A stretch of DNA of 64,000 bases from PoT sp049331405 (GCF_049331405.1 NZ_CP186274.1:5146001-5210000); one strand, 5' to 3'. Positions 19,214 through 28,274 are shown, numbered from the stretch's first letter. Numbers and translations are program-made. The notes: generated by a model from the sequence alone, not told the origin.

Positions 19214-20584
19214 GTGAAAATCACCGTCATCGGTACGGGCTATGTTGGTCTGGTCTCGGGCACGTGTTTCGCCGAAAGCGGCAACGACGTCATCTGCGTG
19301 GATAAGGTCGAGGACAAGATCACGAAGCTCGAGCAGGGGATCATCCCGATCTACGAGCCGGGCCTGTCCGAGCTGGTCCACCGCAATTTCCGCGACGGCC
19401 GGCTCCGCTTCACCACGGATCTCGCCACGGCCGTGATCGAGTCGGATATCGTCTTCATCGCGGTGGGGACGCCCCAGGGCGACGACGGTGGCGCCGACCT
19501 CCGCGGCGTCTGGGCGGTCGGCGAGCGGATCGCCAGGTCCCTCGACGGGCCCAAGATCATCGTCATCAAGAGCACCGTCCCGGTCGGCACCAACGCCGAG
19601 CTGGCCCGCCGGATGGCCGCCGTGACCGACATCCCGTTCGACGTCGCCAACAACCCCGAGTTCCTCAAGGAAGGGGCGGCGATCGACGACTTCAACAAGC
19701 CGGACCGCGTGGTGGTGGGCGTCCGTCGACCCGAGGTCGGCGAGCGGCTCCGCGAGCTGTACGGGCCCTTCCTCCGCACCGACCGCCCGTTCCTGGTCAT
19801 GACCCCCGAGAGCGCGGAGATGACCAAGTACGTGGCCAACTGCCTGCTGGCCACGAAGATCAGCTTCATCAACGAGATGGCGAACCTCTGCGAGGCGTTC
19901 AACGCCGACATCAACGAGGTGCGTCGCGGCATCGGCCACGACCAGCGGATCGGCTTCAGCTTCCTCTTCCCGGGCGTCGGCTACGGCGGCTCGTGCTTCC
20001 CGAAGGACATCCGCGCCGTGATCCACATGGCGCAGTCGCGCGGCCTGCCCGCGCGGATGATGGAGTCGGTCGACGTCGTCAATGAGGCCCAGAAGGATGT
20101 ACTCGTCCACAAGATCCTCGGGCACTTCGGCGACGAGGCCAAGGGCAAGACGGTCGCGATCTGGGGCCTGGCCTTCAAGCCCAGGACCGACGACATCCGC
20201 GAGGCGCCCTCGCTGGTCCTGATCGACGCCCTGCTCAAGGCCGGGGTCTCGATCCGGGTCCATGACCCCGAGGCCATCCCCAACGTCCGCGAGATCTATG
20301 GCGACAAGATCATCTACTGCGACCGCCCGTACGGGGCGCTCGAGCAGGCCGACGCCCTGGCGATCGTGACCGAGTGGAACGAGTTCCGGAACCCGGACTT
20401 CGACGTCATGATCCGCCTGCTCCGCAGCCCGGTCATCTTCGACGGCCGCAACCTGTACAACCCCACCAAGATGGCCGCGCAAGGGTTCGTCTACCAGGGG
20501 ATCGGTCGCGCCAGGGTCGACCGAGACGCCATCCTCCAAGCTTTTAGCACGGCCGAAACGGACTGGCAATTCCTTCGCGACTGA
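19214..20584 (+). CDS. ugd: UDP-glucose 6-dehydrogenase
   Basis: Oxidises UDP-glucose to UDP-glucuronate with two NAD+, supplying acidic sugar for polysaccharide. 456 aa, normal length, starting at GTG 19214 with AAGGA nine bases ahead. It has the Rossmann motif VIGTGYVGLVSG (residues 5-16), the VAVGTP-type segment (FIAVGTPQGDDG), KSTVPVGT, the NPEFLKEGAA motif and the catalytic Cys261 in YGGSCFPKD. The C-terminal UDP-binding domain (WGLAFKPRTDDIREAPS) is complete. It is the last gene of the polysaccharide region and, unlike several others, intact. Confidence 0.97.
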   Translation: MKITVIGTGYVGLVSGTCFAESGNDVICVDKVEDKITKLEQGIIPIYEPGLSELVHRNFRDGRLRFTTDLATAVIESDIVFIAVGTPQGDDGGADLRGVWAVGERIARSLDGPKIIVIKSTVPVGTNAELARRMAAVTDIPFDVANNPEFLKEGAAIDDFNKPDRVVVGVRRPEVGERLRELYGPFLRTDRPFLVMTPESAEMTKYVANCLLATKISFINEMANLCEAFNADINEVRRGIGHDQRIGFSFLFPGVGYGGSCFPKDIRAVIHMAQSRGLPARMMESVDVVNEAQKDVLVHKILGHFGDEAKGKTVAIWGLAFKPRTDDIREAPSLVLIDALLKAGVSIRVHDPEAIPNVREIYGDKIIYCDRPYGALEQADALAIVTEWNEFRNPDFDVMIRLLRSPVIFDGRNLYNPTKMAAQGFVYQGIGRARVDRDAILQAFSTAETDWQFLRD

Positions 20585-20835
20585 CGCCGAACTGCCATAG
20601 GCGACCCTCGCAAAGGACGCGTTGGTAGTTCGCCCGGCTTCGCGGGAGAGGAGCAGGAAATCGGAACGTCAACAAGCCGGTCTTTTGAATAGCGAGCCAA
20701 ACGCCTCGGAGAGCGGCAGAGCCTGGGATGGTCGGTCCGTCCTCGCTCACCATTGTTCAGGTGTGTCAGCAACTCCTCAGGTCATCGGCGAGGCGGCCCA
20801 GCGGAATCGCCTCAGAGTCTGTCCCATACAGCGGA

Positions 20836-21012
20836 TCACGCTCGGGTGGCACCTAATCCGGCATGCTGGAACCATCCCTGGATATCCCTCGCCCTGATCC
20901 GCCTCAGCCCCTCCGCAATCGCATCGTACAGGTGCACCTTCTCCCTCGCCCCGACACGTCGGAGGTACTCCTTGAACTTCGAGAACATCTCCTCGATGTA
21001 CCGGCCATAATG
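20836..21012 (-). pseudogene. IS630-type transposase C-terminal remnant
   Basis: The minus strand reads YIEEMFSKFKEYLRRVGARE, KVHLYDAIAEGLRRIRARDI and QGWFQHAGLGATRA then a stop at 20836. This is the C-terminal end of a DDE transposase, with the catalytic part missing. A shorter copy of the same sequence lies at 16186. The rest of 20585-21031 has no gene. Confidence 0.65.
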
Positions 21013-21031
21013 CCTTCCAAGTGAGCGGTAG

Positions 21032-21062
21032 GGCGGCCCGGCTCGTGGTGAGCCGGGCCGCC
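21032..21062. repeat. Perfect 13-bp hairpin next to the IS nest
   Basis: ggcggcccggctc / gagccgggccgcc arms with a 5-base loop (gtggt). A strong hairpin without a following T-run. It sits immediately left of the IS630 element and could be an IS-end structure or a terminator. Confidence 0.6.
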
Positions 21063-21063
21063 G

Positions 21064-21848
21064 CTAGTGGGTCAAGCGACTTGCCTGTGGCCATAAGGTG
21101 GTTTGTTTTGGGATCGGGAACCTGGAGCATGCCCCAGAGCCGCCCAGTACGTGCCGCCGCTCTCGCTGGCGGCGCCTGCGATCGGCCCGCTTGCCGCCCC
21201 ACACGAACGGGGTCGGGGCCGCGTCCCGGTGCCGGGCCGCGGCCTCGTACCGGGAGATGATCTGGGCCGTGTCGGTCGGGTACTGGCCGTCCAACGCCCT
21301 CCGCTTGAAGATCCGCTGCACGCTCTCGGCCATGTTCAGCCACGACCCGCCCACCGGCGTATATAAGGGCATGATACCGTGATCGAACAGCCATGCGACG
21401 AACGAGGGCGTCTTGTGGCCGGCCAGGTTGTCCAGCACCGGGAGCATCCGCGGCGGGGGCGGCTCGTCCGGCAGGGTCGGCCTGATCGAGAGGCCCTCCT
21501 GCCAGCGTTCCCAGGCCTGTCGCCCGGCCGAGGTCGACTCGGCCGATGGGGCGGGCATCACGGCCAGGATGCCGGCCAGCTCGCCCTCGAGCCAGGGATG
21601 CAGCACGGAGTTGGGGCAGGACGTCACGCCCTTGACCCGGACGTGGCCGTCGGCCGGGCGGAACAGCGTCAGGGCCTTGGCCGTGCCGTCGCGCAGGTAC
21701 TCGTGCGGCTGCCGGGCCGGGTCGCCCTCGGGCCGCCAGGACGGGCCCGGGTAGGGGATGGTCTGGTAGGGCCCGGCCTGGTCGGTGCACCAGACCGCCA
21801 GCCCGGCCGCCTCGCCGGTCCGGTAGGCGTCCTCGATCAGCTTTTTTT
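21064..21848 (-). CDS. IS630 transposase, downstream frame (DDE catalytic part)
   Basis: Entered by a -1 shift at the A7 run: the joined reading runs from GPAVVTDPDADA into EKKLIEDAYRTGEAAGLAVW. Catalytic residues of the DDE type are present in VWCTDQAGPYQTIP, PVLDNLAGHKTPSF and GGSWLNMAESVQRIF. The stop codon TAG at 21064-21066 lies outside the left inverted repeat and uses the target TA. Either programmed frameshifting gives the full protein of about 445 aa, or the element carries a simple frameshift. Confidence 0.75.
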
Positions 21849-22474
21849 CGCATCGGCATCCGGGTCGGTGACGACCGCGGGCCCGGCCTTGCGTCGCCTC
21901 AGGGCCTTGCCGGTCGGGCACCAGGTGCGTGTCCGCTGATAGCTGACGCCGGACTCGTGCAGGGCCCGGCGGATGGTATCGGTCGAGACCCCGGGCAGCC
22001 CGTCGGGTGCCTTGCGGAGGGCCTCCTGCAAGGTCGAGAGCGACCAGGTCGCGGTGCCGTCGGCCTCGGGGTCCGGCCGGCGTGCGGCCTCGGCGACGAT
22101 CCTGGCTCGCTGCTCCGGGCCGTAGGTCGCCCGCCGGCCGCCGCCGTGGCGTGGCGCGAGGGCCGCGAGGCCCTCGGCGTTGAAGCGAGCGACGAGGTGG
22201 GCGACGGCGTCGCCGGAGCGGCGTCCGACGGACAGGGCCGCCGCCTGGTAGTCGTCGCCCGAGGCGACGGCGAGCAGGAGCCTGGCCCGTGTCACCTCGA
22301 CGGCGGGGGCCACCTGCGAACGGGCGAGCCGCTCCAATTCCTGCCGCTCCGGTTCGGTCAATTCGCGGAGCGGGTCCTTCTTGCGACGCGACATGGCGGC
22401 CTCCGTGGTGCGAGAGGCCGCCTACCGTACCGGGGATCAGGCCATTATGGCTATGGGCAAGTCGCTTGACCCAC
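21067..22474 (-). mobile_element. IS630-family insertion sequence, 1408 bp
   Basis: The ends are inverted repeats beginning gtgggtcaagcgacttgcc, flanked by TA on both sides (21065-21066 and 22475-22476), the target duplication expected for IS630. The transposase is in two overlapping frames on the minus strand. Its right end abuts the terminal CTAG of the next element, so it inserted into the TA of that end. Confidence 0.88.
21837..22394 (-). CDS. IS630 transposase, upstream frame (DNA-binding part)
   Basis: 185 codons starting MSRRKKDPLRELTEPERQEL. It contains helix-turn-helix segments (LAALAPRHGGGRRATYGPEQ, WSLSTLQEALRKAPDGLPGV, STDTIRRALHESGVSYQRTR) typical of the IS630 N-terminus. The frame ends just after a run of seven A (minus strand; 21842-21848), where the catalytic part continues in the -1 frame. 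Alone it would be only the DNA-binding half, and such products can act as inhibitors; that role is inference. Confidence 0.8.
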   Translation of the reverse strand: MSRRKKDPLRELTEPERQELERLARSQVAPAVEVTRARLLLAVASGDDYQAAALSVGRRSGDAVAHLVARFNAEGLAALAPRHGGGRRATYGPEQRARIVAEAARRPDPEADGTATWSLSTLQEALRKAPDGLPGVSTDTIRRALHESGVSYQRTRTWCPTGKALRRRKAGPAVVTDPDADAKKS

Positions 22475-24058
22475 TAGTTTGTGGTGCGAAATCGTTCACA
22501 CGATAATCTGATGGGGCGATGACTCAGGTGGGGTTCCAGATCGTCACGAGGATGTCGACCACCTGAAGTTTGCCCCGTCCACCTACCTCATCCGGTTTCC
22601 GCGACCTTCGACAGGTTGTGCGCCACGATCCCCCATCCGACCCATCGGCCCATCCCGTCCTCGCCCCGATATCGGCAGCGTCTCAGCCCGAAATCCCGCT
22701 TCGGCGCGTGGATCCGCCCCTCGATCCCCGCGCGGAACCGATACCCCCGGGGGAACCAACGCTCCTTCTCGAGCTCCCGGCGACCGGGCGGGGCCTTGCC
22801 CGCGTGCGGCAGGGCGACATGCCTCACGCCACGCTCCCGTGCCAGGCGTTGATTCCCCGCCGAGGACATCCCGCGGTCGGCCGCGAGCAGGTCGGGAGCC
22901 CGGGCGAACATGCGTCGATGCTGATCGAGGGCGTCGGCCAGATACGGCTGGTCCTGGCCTCCGCCCCGGTCGAGGATCGCGTAGCCGCTGACGATCCCGC
23001 CCTCGACCTCGTCGAGCCGGATCTTGCGGCCGAACTCCACCGACTTGCCCGCCTTGTGCCGCGGGATCACCTGGCTGTGCGGCTCGAAGATCGAGACCAT
23101 CTTCTCGGCGGAGGGGACCGACTCTCCCCGGAGCACGCGCCGCACCGCCTGGTCGATGCAGCGCGTCAGGCGCGGCATGAGCTCGCCGAGTCGCGCGCGA
23201 ATGCGACCGGCCTTGGCCTCGGTGTGATCCTCCAGGATTTCCCCCACCCTCGCCGCCTGGGACGCGGTCTCGCGGGCGGTGGCCACAAGCTTCTCGTATC
23301 CGGCCCTCATCGCCGACCGGGCCTCCTCGCCCTCGCGACGCGCGATCCGGTGCAGCTCCCGGGAGATCCTCCGCACGGTGCGGACCCGGCCCCGGAAGGC
23401 GTTGCCGAGCCCCTCGGCGGCCTCCCCCAGCACCGCCTTCGTCCTGCGGAAGGGCCGCGAGGCGACGCGGACGCCGTCGCCGATCAGGCCGCCGTCGGTG
23501 GGGAAGTGGATGTCGGCCTCGACCGCCGTGGTGTCGACGCGGAGCTTGCGGCCGCGGGCGATCTTCTTCCGCCGGGCCAGCTCGACGACCCGGTCGTTGA
23601 GCTTCCGGATCGCCTCGGGCCCGAGCGTATTGGCCCATCGGATCAGGGTGGTGTCGTCGGGGACGCGCTCGAGATAGACGCGGCAGAACTGGCGGAGGAC
23701 GAGGCTGTCCTTGACGAGGTACTCCGCCTGTTCATAGCTCCATCCGTAGATCCGCATGACGACGAGAATTCGGAGCAGGACCTCGACCGGCGTCGAGGGT
23801 CGTCCGTGCGAGGCGGTGAGCCTGTACCTCCGCACGAAGTCGGCCCGGACGGCGGCGATGACCCGGTCGTCGTCGAGGAGCCGATCGAGCGCGGCGAGTC
23901 AGGTCTCCATGGCCAGCCCGAGCTGGGGGATCAGCCGGAACAGGTCGACGGGCTCATATCGGTCGCGGAGCATCGCCGGGCCCTCCGGGTGAGGGGTCGA
24001 GGCATGGAGATTCGGCCGAAAGCCAGCATAATCCAGCCCATTTCGCACCGCAAACTAG
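22474..24058 (-). mobile_element. ISNCY-like insertion sequence with 19-bp ends
   Basis: The left end begins ctagtttgtggtgcgaaat (22474) and the right end, read on the other strand, ctagtttgcggtgcgaaat (ending 24058); one mismatch in 19. The transposase on the minus strand fills the interior. No target duplication was found because the left flank is occupied by the IS630 insertion and the right flank by another IS end. Confidence 0.7.
22588..23973 (-). pseudogene. ISNCY/IS5-like transposase with an in-frame TGA
   Basis: From ATG 23973 the reading is MLRDRYEPVDLFRLIPQLGL then AMET, TGA at 23899-23901, then LAALDRLLDDDRVIAAVRAD in the same frame and open to 22588. The domain pattern fits ISNCY-type elements: an N-terminal InsH-like (DUF772) part (VEVLLRILVVMRIYGWSYEQ), the first Asp in KLRVDTTAVEADIHFPTD, a long helical insert, then LLAADRGMSSAGNQ and the C-terminal GIEGRIHAPKRDFGLRRC. 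A start inside at 23835 would lose about 45 residues. Read-through or internal start could still give a product. Confidence 0.75.
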
Positions 24059-24081
24059 TACTAGTTTGCGGTGCGAAATGG
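24038..24081. repeat. 44-bp perfect palindrome formed by two abutting IS ends
   Basis: The arms ccatttcgcaccgcaaacta-gt and its exact complement meet at 24059/24060. The left arm is the right end of the ISNCY-like element. The right arm is the same end sequence facing the other way, after which the sequence differs. It indicates two related elements joined tail to tail, the second truncated by the IS5 insertion at 24158. Confidence 0.85.
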
Positions 24082-24157
24082 CTTTGGTGGCCAGTCCATG
24101 TTGCTGATTGGATCCACCAAACCCTTGAAAACAAGGGGTTTGCACGCATCTTGAAGC

Positions 24158-25049
24158 CCTAACAGAATTGGCCACAGGGCATGCCATGTGCAGACATTAA
24201 GGCCATCACCTTTGATGGAGACATCGCCATGGCCAAGCCCATCGTGCCCGACGAATTGTGGTGCCGGATCGAGCCCCTGCTGCCGCCCCGCAAGAAGCCC
24301 AAGCGGGCCGACAGGCCCGGCCGGCCCCCGGTCGAGGATCGCAAGGCCTTGACCGGCATCATCTTCGTCCTCAAATCCGGCATCGACTGGGAGGACCTCC
24401 CTCGGGAGATGGGCTGCGGCTGCGGCATGACCTGCTGGCGGAGGCTCCGCGACTGGGGCGAGGCCGGCGTCTGGGACCGGCTCCACGCGCTGCTCCTGGC
24501 CGAGCTGCGCGACGCCGATCGGATCGGCTGGCGGCGGGCCGCGGTCGACGGCTCGCACGCCCGGGCCCGGGGCGGCGGCGAGGAGACGGGCCCGAGCCCG
24601 GTTGATCGCCGCAAGGCGGGGAGCAAGCACCACATCGTGACCGATGCCGGCGGTGTGCCGCTGGCGGCGACCCTGACGGCGGGCAATAAGAACGACGTCA
24701 CCGAGCTGGAGGGGGTCGTGGATGCGATCCCGCCGGTCGCCGGCGGGCCGGGACGCCCGCGGCAAAGGCCGGACGAGTTGTATGCCGACCGGGCGTATGA
24801 CTCGAAGCCTCATCGGGAGCGATTGCGACGGCGGGGCATCCGCCCCAGGATCGCGCGGCGGAACGAGGCCCACGGCAGCGGGCTGGGGGTGCACCGCTGG
24901 CCGGTGGAGCGGACCTTATCGTGGCTGCACAACTTGGGCAGGCTCCGTGTGAGGAAGGACCGCACGGCCTCGATCCATCGGGCATTCCTCAAGCTGGGTT
25001 GCTCGCTGATCTGCTTCAGCCAACTACAGCTCTACCATTTTTGTTAGGA
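24158..25049 (+). mobile_element. IS5-family insertion sequence, about 890 bp
   Basis: Imperfect ends: left cctaacagaattgg at 24158, right (opposite strand) cctaacaaaaatgg ending near 25048; 12 of 14 match. The transposase stop codon lies within the right end. No clear target duplication was seen, so the exact borders are uncertain. Confidence 0.5.
24229..25047 (+). CDS. IS5-family transposase (IS427-like)
   Basis: 272 aa from ATG 24229 with GGAGA seven bases ahead; an in-frame ATG at 24181 is less likely. The IS5 pattern is clear: MAKPIVPDELWCRIEPLLPP, the GRPPVEDRKALTGIIFVLKS segment, IDWEDLPREMGCGCGMTCWR, first Asp in RAAVDGSHARARGGGEETGP, second in DELYADRAYDSKPH, and the C-terminal GLGVHRWPVERTLSWLHNLG with the catalytic Glu. 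A single frame, whereas many IS427 members need a frameshift. Appears intact. Confidence 0.92.
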   Translation: MAKPIVPDELWCRIEPLLPPRKKPKRADRPGRPPVEDRKALTGIIFVLKSGIDWEDLPREMGCGCGMTCWRRLRDWGEAGVWDRLHALLLAELRDADRIGWRRAAVDGSHARARGGGEETGPSPVDRRKAGSKHHIVTDAGGVPLAATLTAGNKNDVTELEGVVDAIPPVAGGPGRPRQRPDELYADRAYDSKPHRERLRRRGIRPRIARRNEAHGSGLGVHRWPVERTLSWLHNLGRLRVRKDRTASIHRAFLKLGCSLICFSQLQLYHFC

Positions 25050-25138
25050 CCTCTAAGGGCGTCTCGTGTAGCCCCAATTAAGGCTGCCGAATTCGACTCG
25101 TAGACGAATTTAGACTTACTTAAAGAAAGGATCCTGTG

Positions 25139-26251
25139 ATGAGTGCCTTGTCCTCCCGGGCTCGTGCTCGATTATCGGGCTTCACGCTAATCGAGCTGTT
25201 GGTCGTGATCGCGATCATCGCCGTCCTGATCGCCCTGCTGTTACCCGCGGTGCAGGCGGCCCGCGAGGCCGCACGCCGTGCCCAGTGCACCAATAACCTC
25301 AAGCAGATAGGCCTTGGGCTCCACAACTACGAGAGCACCAGCGGCTCGTTCCCGCCCGGCGGAGAATCGACGAACTACAGCTTCCCTGCGGGCCCGGGCA
25401 CCCAATTCGTCGACGGCAGCTGGAGCTCGCTGGCCCGCCTCCTCCCCTACATGGAGGGGAACGCCTCCTTCAACGCCCTCAACTTCGTGGCGGCCTACAA
25501 CGAGGCGACCGGGATGAACTACACGGGCGCATCGACGGTCATCCGCGTTTTCATCTGCCCCTCGTCGACCCGGATCGGCACCGATCGCGATGGCGCCGAC
25601 CCGAATGATCCCATCACCACGACCTTCGGCCGCGGCTATGGCTACGGCGACTACGGCCCGACCGTCTACACCGACATCTCGCCGATCCTCTCGATCGCCG
25701 GAAGCGGAGCCACCGCCGCCACCCCTTATCGCGACAAGACGACCCGGCAGGACGGCCTGCTGAAGCAGGGCCAGACTCGCATCGGCGAGATCACCGACGG
25801 GACCAGCAACACGGTCGCCTTCGGCGAGGACGCCGGACGCGACGAGACCTATCTCAGCCCCTATACCGAGCTCCAGCTCTCGCCCGGCGGATCGCAGGGG
25901 GATCCTCGCGGCCAGGGGCCCGCCGGCGGGACCGTCGCGGCGCGGCGATACTGGAGGTGGGCGGAGCCCGATGCGGGCTTCGGCGTCTCGGGCGCGCCGA
26001 ACAACAAGTACCGCCCGTCCCACGAGCAGACGGCCTGGCAGGCCTCGGCGGGCCCCGGCTCGGGCGCCATGGCGACGGCCGGCAACAACGCCGGAGCCAA
26101 CGACGAGCTCTTCTCGTTCCACCCCGGGGGAGTGAATGTCCTCATGGGCGACGGCAGCGTCCGCTTCCTCAAGGACAGCATCAGCCTCGTCACGCTGCGT
26201 GGGCTCATCACACTGCGCGGAGGCGAGGTCATCTCCGCCGACCAGTTCTGA
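25139..26251 (+). CDS. DUF1559 pseudopilin-like secreted protein
   Basis: 370 aa from ATG 25139 (AGAAAGGA eight bases ahead; GTG 25136 is one codon earlier). The N-terminus has the type IV prepilin motif GFTLIELLVVIAIIAVLIAL followed by LLPAVQAAREAARRAQCTNN, the hallmark of planctomycete DUF1559 proteins. The C-terminus has the family's H-x-DG block (FHPGGVNVLMGDGSVRFLKD). Cleavage after the Gly of the GFTLIEL motif would release the protein to the cell envelope. The function of the family is unknown. Followed directly by a terminator, so monocistronic. Confidence 0.95.
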   Translation: MSALSSRARARLSGFTLIELLVVIAIIAVLIALLLPAVQAAREAARRAQCTNNLKQIGLGLHNYESTSGSFPPGGESTNYSFPAGPGTQFVDGSWSSLARLLPYMEGNASFNALNFVAAYNEATGMNYTGASTVIRVFICPSSTRIGTDRDGADPNDPITTTFGRGYGYGDYGPTVYTDISPILSIAGSGATAATPYRDKTTRQDGLLKQGQTRIGEITDGTSNTVAFGEDAGRDETYLSPYTELQLSPGGSQGDPRGQGPAGGTVAARRYWRWAEPDAGFGVSGAPNNKYRPSHEQTAWQASAGPGSGAMATAGNNAGANDELFSFHPGGVNVLMGDGSVRFLKDSISLVTLRGLITLRGGEVISADQF

Positions 26252-26292
26252 TCGGCCGCTCGAGCCCCATCCGCATTCATCGCATCGCACGT

Positions 26293-26320
26293 GCCCGGGA
26301 TCGAAAGGATCCCGGGCTTT
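26293..26320 (+). terminator. Rho-independent terminator after the DUF1559 gene
   Basis: Arms gcccgggatc and gatcccgggc with loop gaaag, followed by ttt. It lies about 40 bp after the stop codon at 26251. Confidence 0.85.
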
Positions 26321-27024
26321 ATCTTGCGCCCGGCAAGCCGTTATCCCCCTACCGGACTGACGCGACCAAATCTCCGCCGGCGGCGATCGACCGCATGCCG
26401 GGCGTGCCCCCAAAGGTCGTCTCGATCTGGTTTTCGGCGGCGTAAATCGCACCTCGGATTGAGAACTGTCTCGAAATGACGCGCCCGTACCTCGAATCTC
26501 TCGGCCAGTCCAGCCCCCATGCGGGCCGGGAGCCGCGACAATTTTGGACCAGGTGTCATAACCTAAGTAGCATAGAGCAAACTGCTTATTGATCACGGCT
26601 CTTTCATAACTTGCCGATCGATTCATTCACGGCTCCCGACAACTCTCGCATAGTTCCCGTTCGGCATCTCCTTAGCAGATGGAATGATTCAACGACTCGC
26701 AACGAGGCGAGGCGCTGCCGGAGGGGCTAGCGGGCGACGACGATGAATGTCGCCGTCACGACGGATCCTCGAGGCGCGAGTCGGCGGACGATGCGCGGTC
26801 CGTCGGCGATCGTTCAGTTCGAGCGCGGCGAGAGGGTCCGAAGACCCCCGGCGCCGGCCTCTTTCCACCTTTCCTCGGGCCGGTGCAGAGTCGCATCGCG
26901 TCTCGAACGCCGACGTAGGCGAACCACGATGCCGTGGGCATGCGAAATCGCGATGCGGACGACCGGATGATCGTCGGCCGACTCCGCTCCCCATCCGCCA
27001 TGCGGACCTGCGAAGGAACCGCCC
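26321..27024. other. Intergenic, nothing recognised
   Basis: About 700 bp. GC-rich long antisense ORFs are present but have no family-like motif. The right end may be eroded N-terminal sequence of the receiver gene that follows. Confidence 0.35.
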
Positions 27025-27315
27025 TTGCGATCGCCGAGGATCTACGCGGCCGACGGCGAGACGGTCGTCGAAGAGGTACGCCACCCGGGCACCGACGTCG
27101 TCTTGATTGACGTGTCGATGCCCGGGATTGGGGGAATCGAGGCGACGCGGCAAATCCCTCAGTCGCATCCGCGAATTCTCGTGGTCGCGTTGAGCGCCCG
27201 CGAAGAACCCGGCTATCGGAAAGCCATGCTCGAAGCCGGGGCATCCGATCATGTTGATAAACGCATGGTCGCCGGCTATCTGGTCGCCGCGACGCGCGAC
27301 TTTGCTGGTAGATGA
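27025..27315 (+). pseudogene. Truncated response-regulator receiver domain
   Basis: 96 codons from TTG 27025, with GAAGGA eight bases ahead. It contains the phospho-acceptor strand VVLIDVSMPGIGGIEATRQI, then LVVALSAREEPGYRKAMLEA and the Lys switch region ASDHVDKRM, typical of NarL-type receivers. The first beta-strand and acidic pair of a normal receiver are missing, as is any output domain. It is therefore most likely a remnant of a two-component regulator, though the ribosome site leaves expression possible. Confidence 0.6.
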
Positions 27316-27581
27316 TCGGCGTCCCGATCCCGGTGGCGCAGGGCAGCTCCACCTGGCAGTCGCCTCGGGGCCCGAGGAAATGCCGCGGCATCTCCCGGGG
27401 GCGTCGACCTCGCCCGGGCGTGGCGCCCGGCCTCGTGGGCCTCGATGGCATCCACCATGCGGGGCGGGATCCGACGGTCGCCCGCCGGCGGTGCGGTAGG
27501 ACCTCTTCCCGTGCGGCATCAACGCATTTAGAATCGGCCGCAGCCCCCCCAATCCGGATTCACCGAACTGGGATATCAGGC

Positions 27582-28274
27582 ATGCCCGAGACCCTCATCA
27601 CTCGCTTCGACCCCGACCCCGCCCTGCTCGAGCCCCTCCTGGAGGCCGCCAGCTATCAGCCGTGGGACGCCGAGAAGACCTGGAGCCAGGACTGGCCGGG
27701 GAACGTCCTCTCGAAGCGGATCGTCATCTACGGGGACGGCACCATCGCCCGCCGCGGCGAGGCCGTGCGATTCGCCGTCGATCCCGGCGAGCTGGCCTTA
27801 TGCCGGCGGATGGCCGCCGAGGCGGAGGCGGTCGTCCATGGCCTGATGATCGCGGGCGGGTCGGGCGGCAACGAGTTCCGCCCATTCTACAACACGGCGA
27901 GCCAGGGCGTAACCGCCCCCGCACGGATCGACGGCGACCTGATCCGCGGCCGGTTCGCGGGGACGATCTTCCCGCAGGCCGAGGTGGCCGTCGAGCCGAT
28001 GGCCGAGGCCGGCGAATGGTGGGCCGTGGTCGAGGAGGTCTTCAAGGACGATCCCGACTTGGGCCGATGGAAGGAGGCGGTCCGCTGGTTCCGGTCCCGG
28101 CCGGAATTCATCGACGCCGCTTATATTCGAATAGGCGATAATCTGGAAAACGCCTCCGGCATGCCGGAGGATCCCGAGGCGGAAGCGTTCGGGGTGGTGA
28201 TGCCACGCCTGGCCGTCGGCCTGACGCACAAGGGGAGCCTGGCCGGCCTGGCCGGGTGCGTCATCCTGGCCTAG
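27582..28274 (+). CDS. Hypothetical protein, 230 aa
   Basis: ATG 27582 is the likely start (MPETLITRFDPDPALLEPLL); the frame is open further upstream, but that part has the composition of a shadow frame. The protein is acidic, without signal peptide or membrane helix, and has a Gly-rich turn (LMIAGGSGGNEFRPFYNTAS) and WWAVVEEVFKDDPDLGRWKE. No family recognised. GC and codon use fit the host genome. Confidence 0.6.
   Translation: MPETLITRFDPDPALLEPLLEAASYQPWDAEKTWSQDWPGNVLSKRIVIYGDGTIARRGEAVRFAVDPGELALCRRMAAEAEAVVHGLMIAGGSGGNEFRPFYNTASQGVTAPARIDGDLIRGRFAGTIFPQAEVAVEPMAEAGEWWAVVEEVFKDDPDLGRWKEAVRWFRSRPEFIDAAYIRIGDNLENASGMPEDPEAEAFGVVMPRLAVGLTHKGSLAGLAGCVILA

Noticed and set aside
19163..20569. 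Long antisense ORF across ugd, and similar long antisense ORFs over the giant genes (30691-33171, 58143-60452) and other GC-rich genes
   Set aside because: They mirror the codon phase of the real gene on the other strand, have Arg/Val/Asp-rich low-information composition and show no domain.
24061..24157. Short peptide-like reading (KPLVFKGLVDPISNMDWPPK) on the minus strand beside the palindrome
   Set aside because: Too short to name and cut on both sides by IS ends; not called as a gene.
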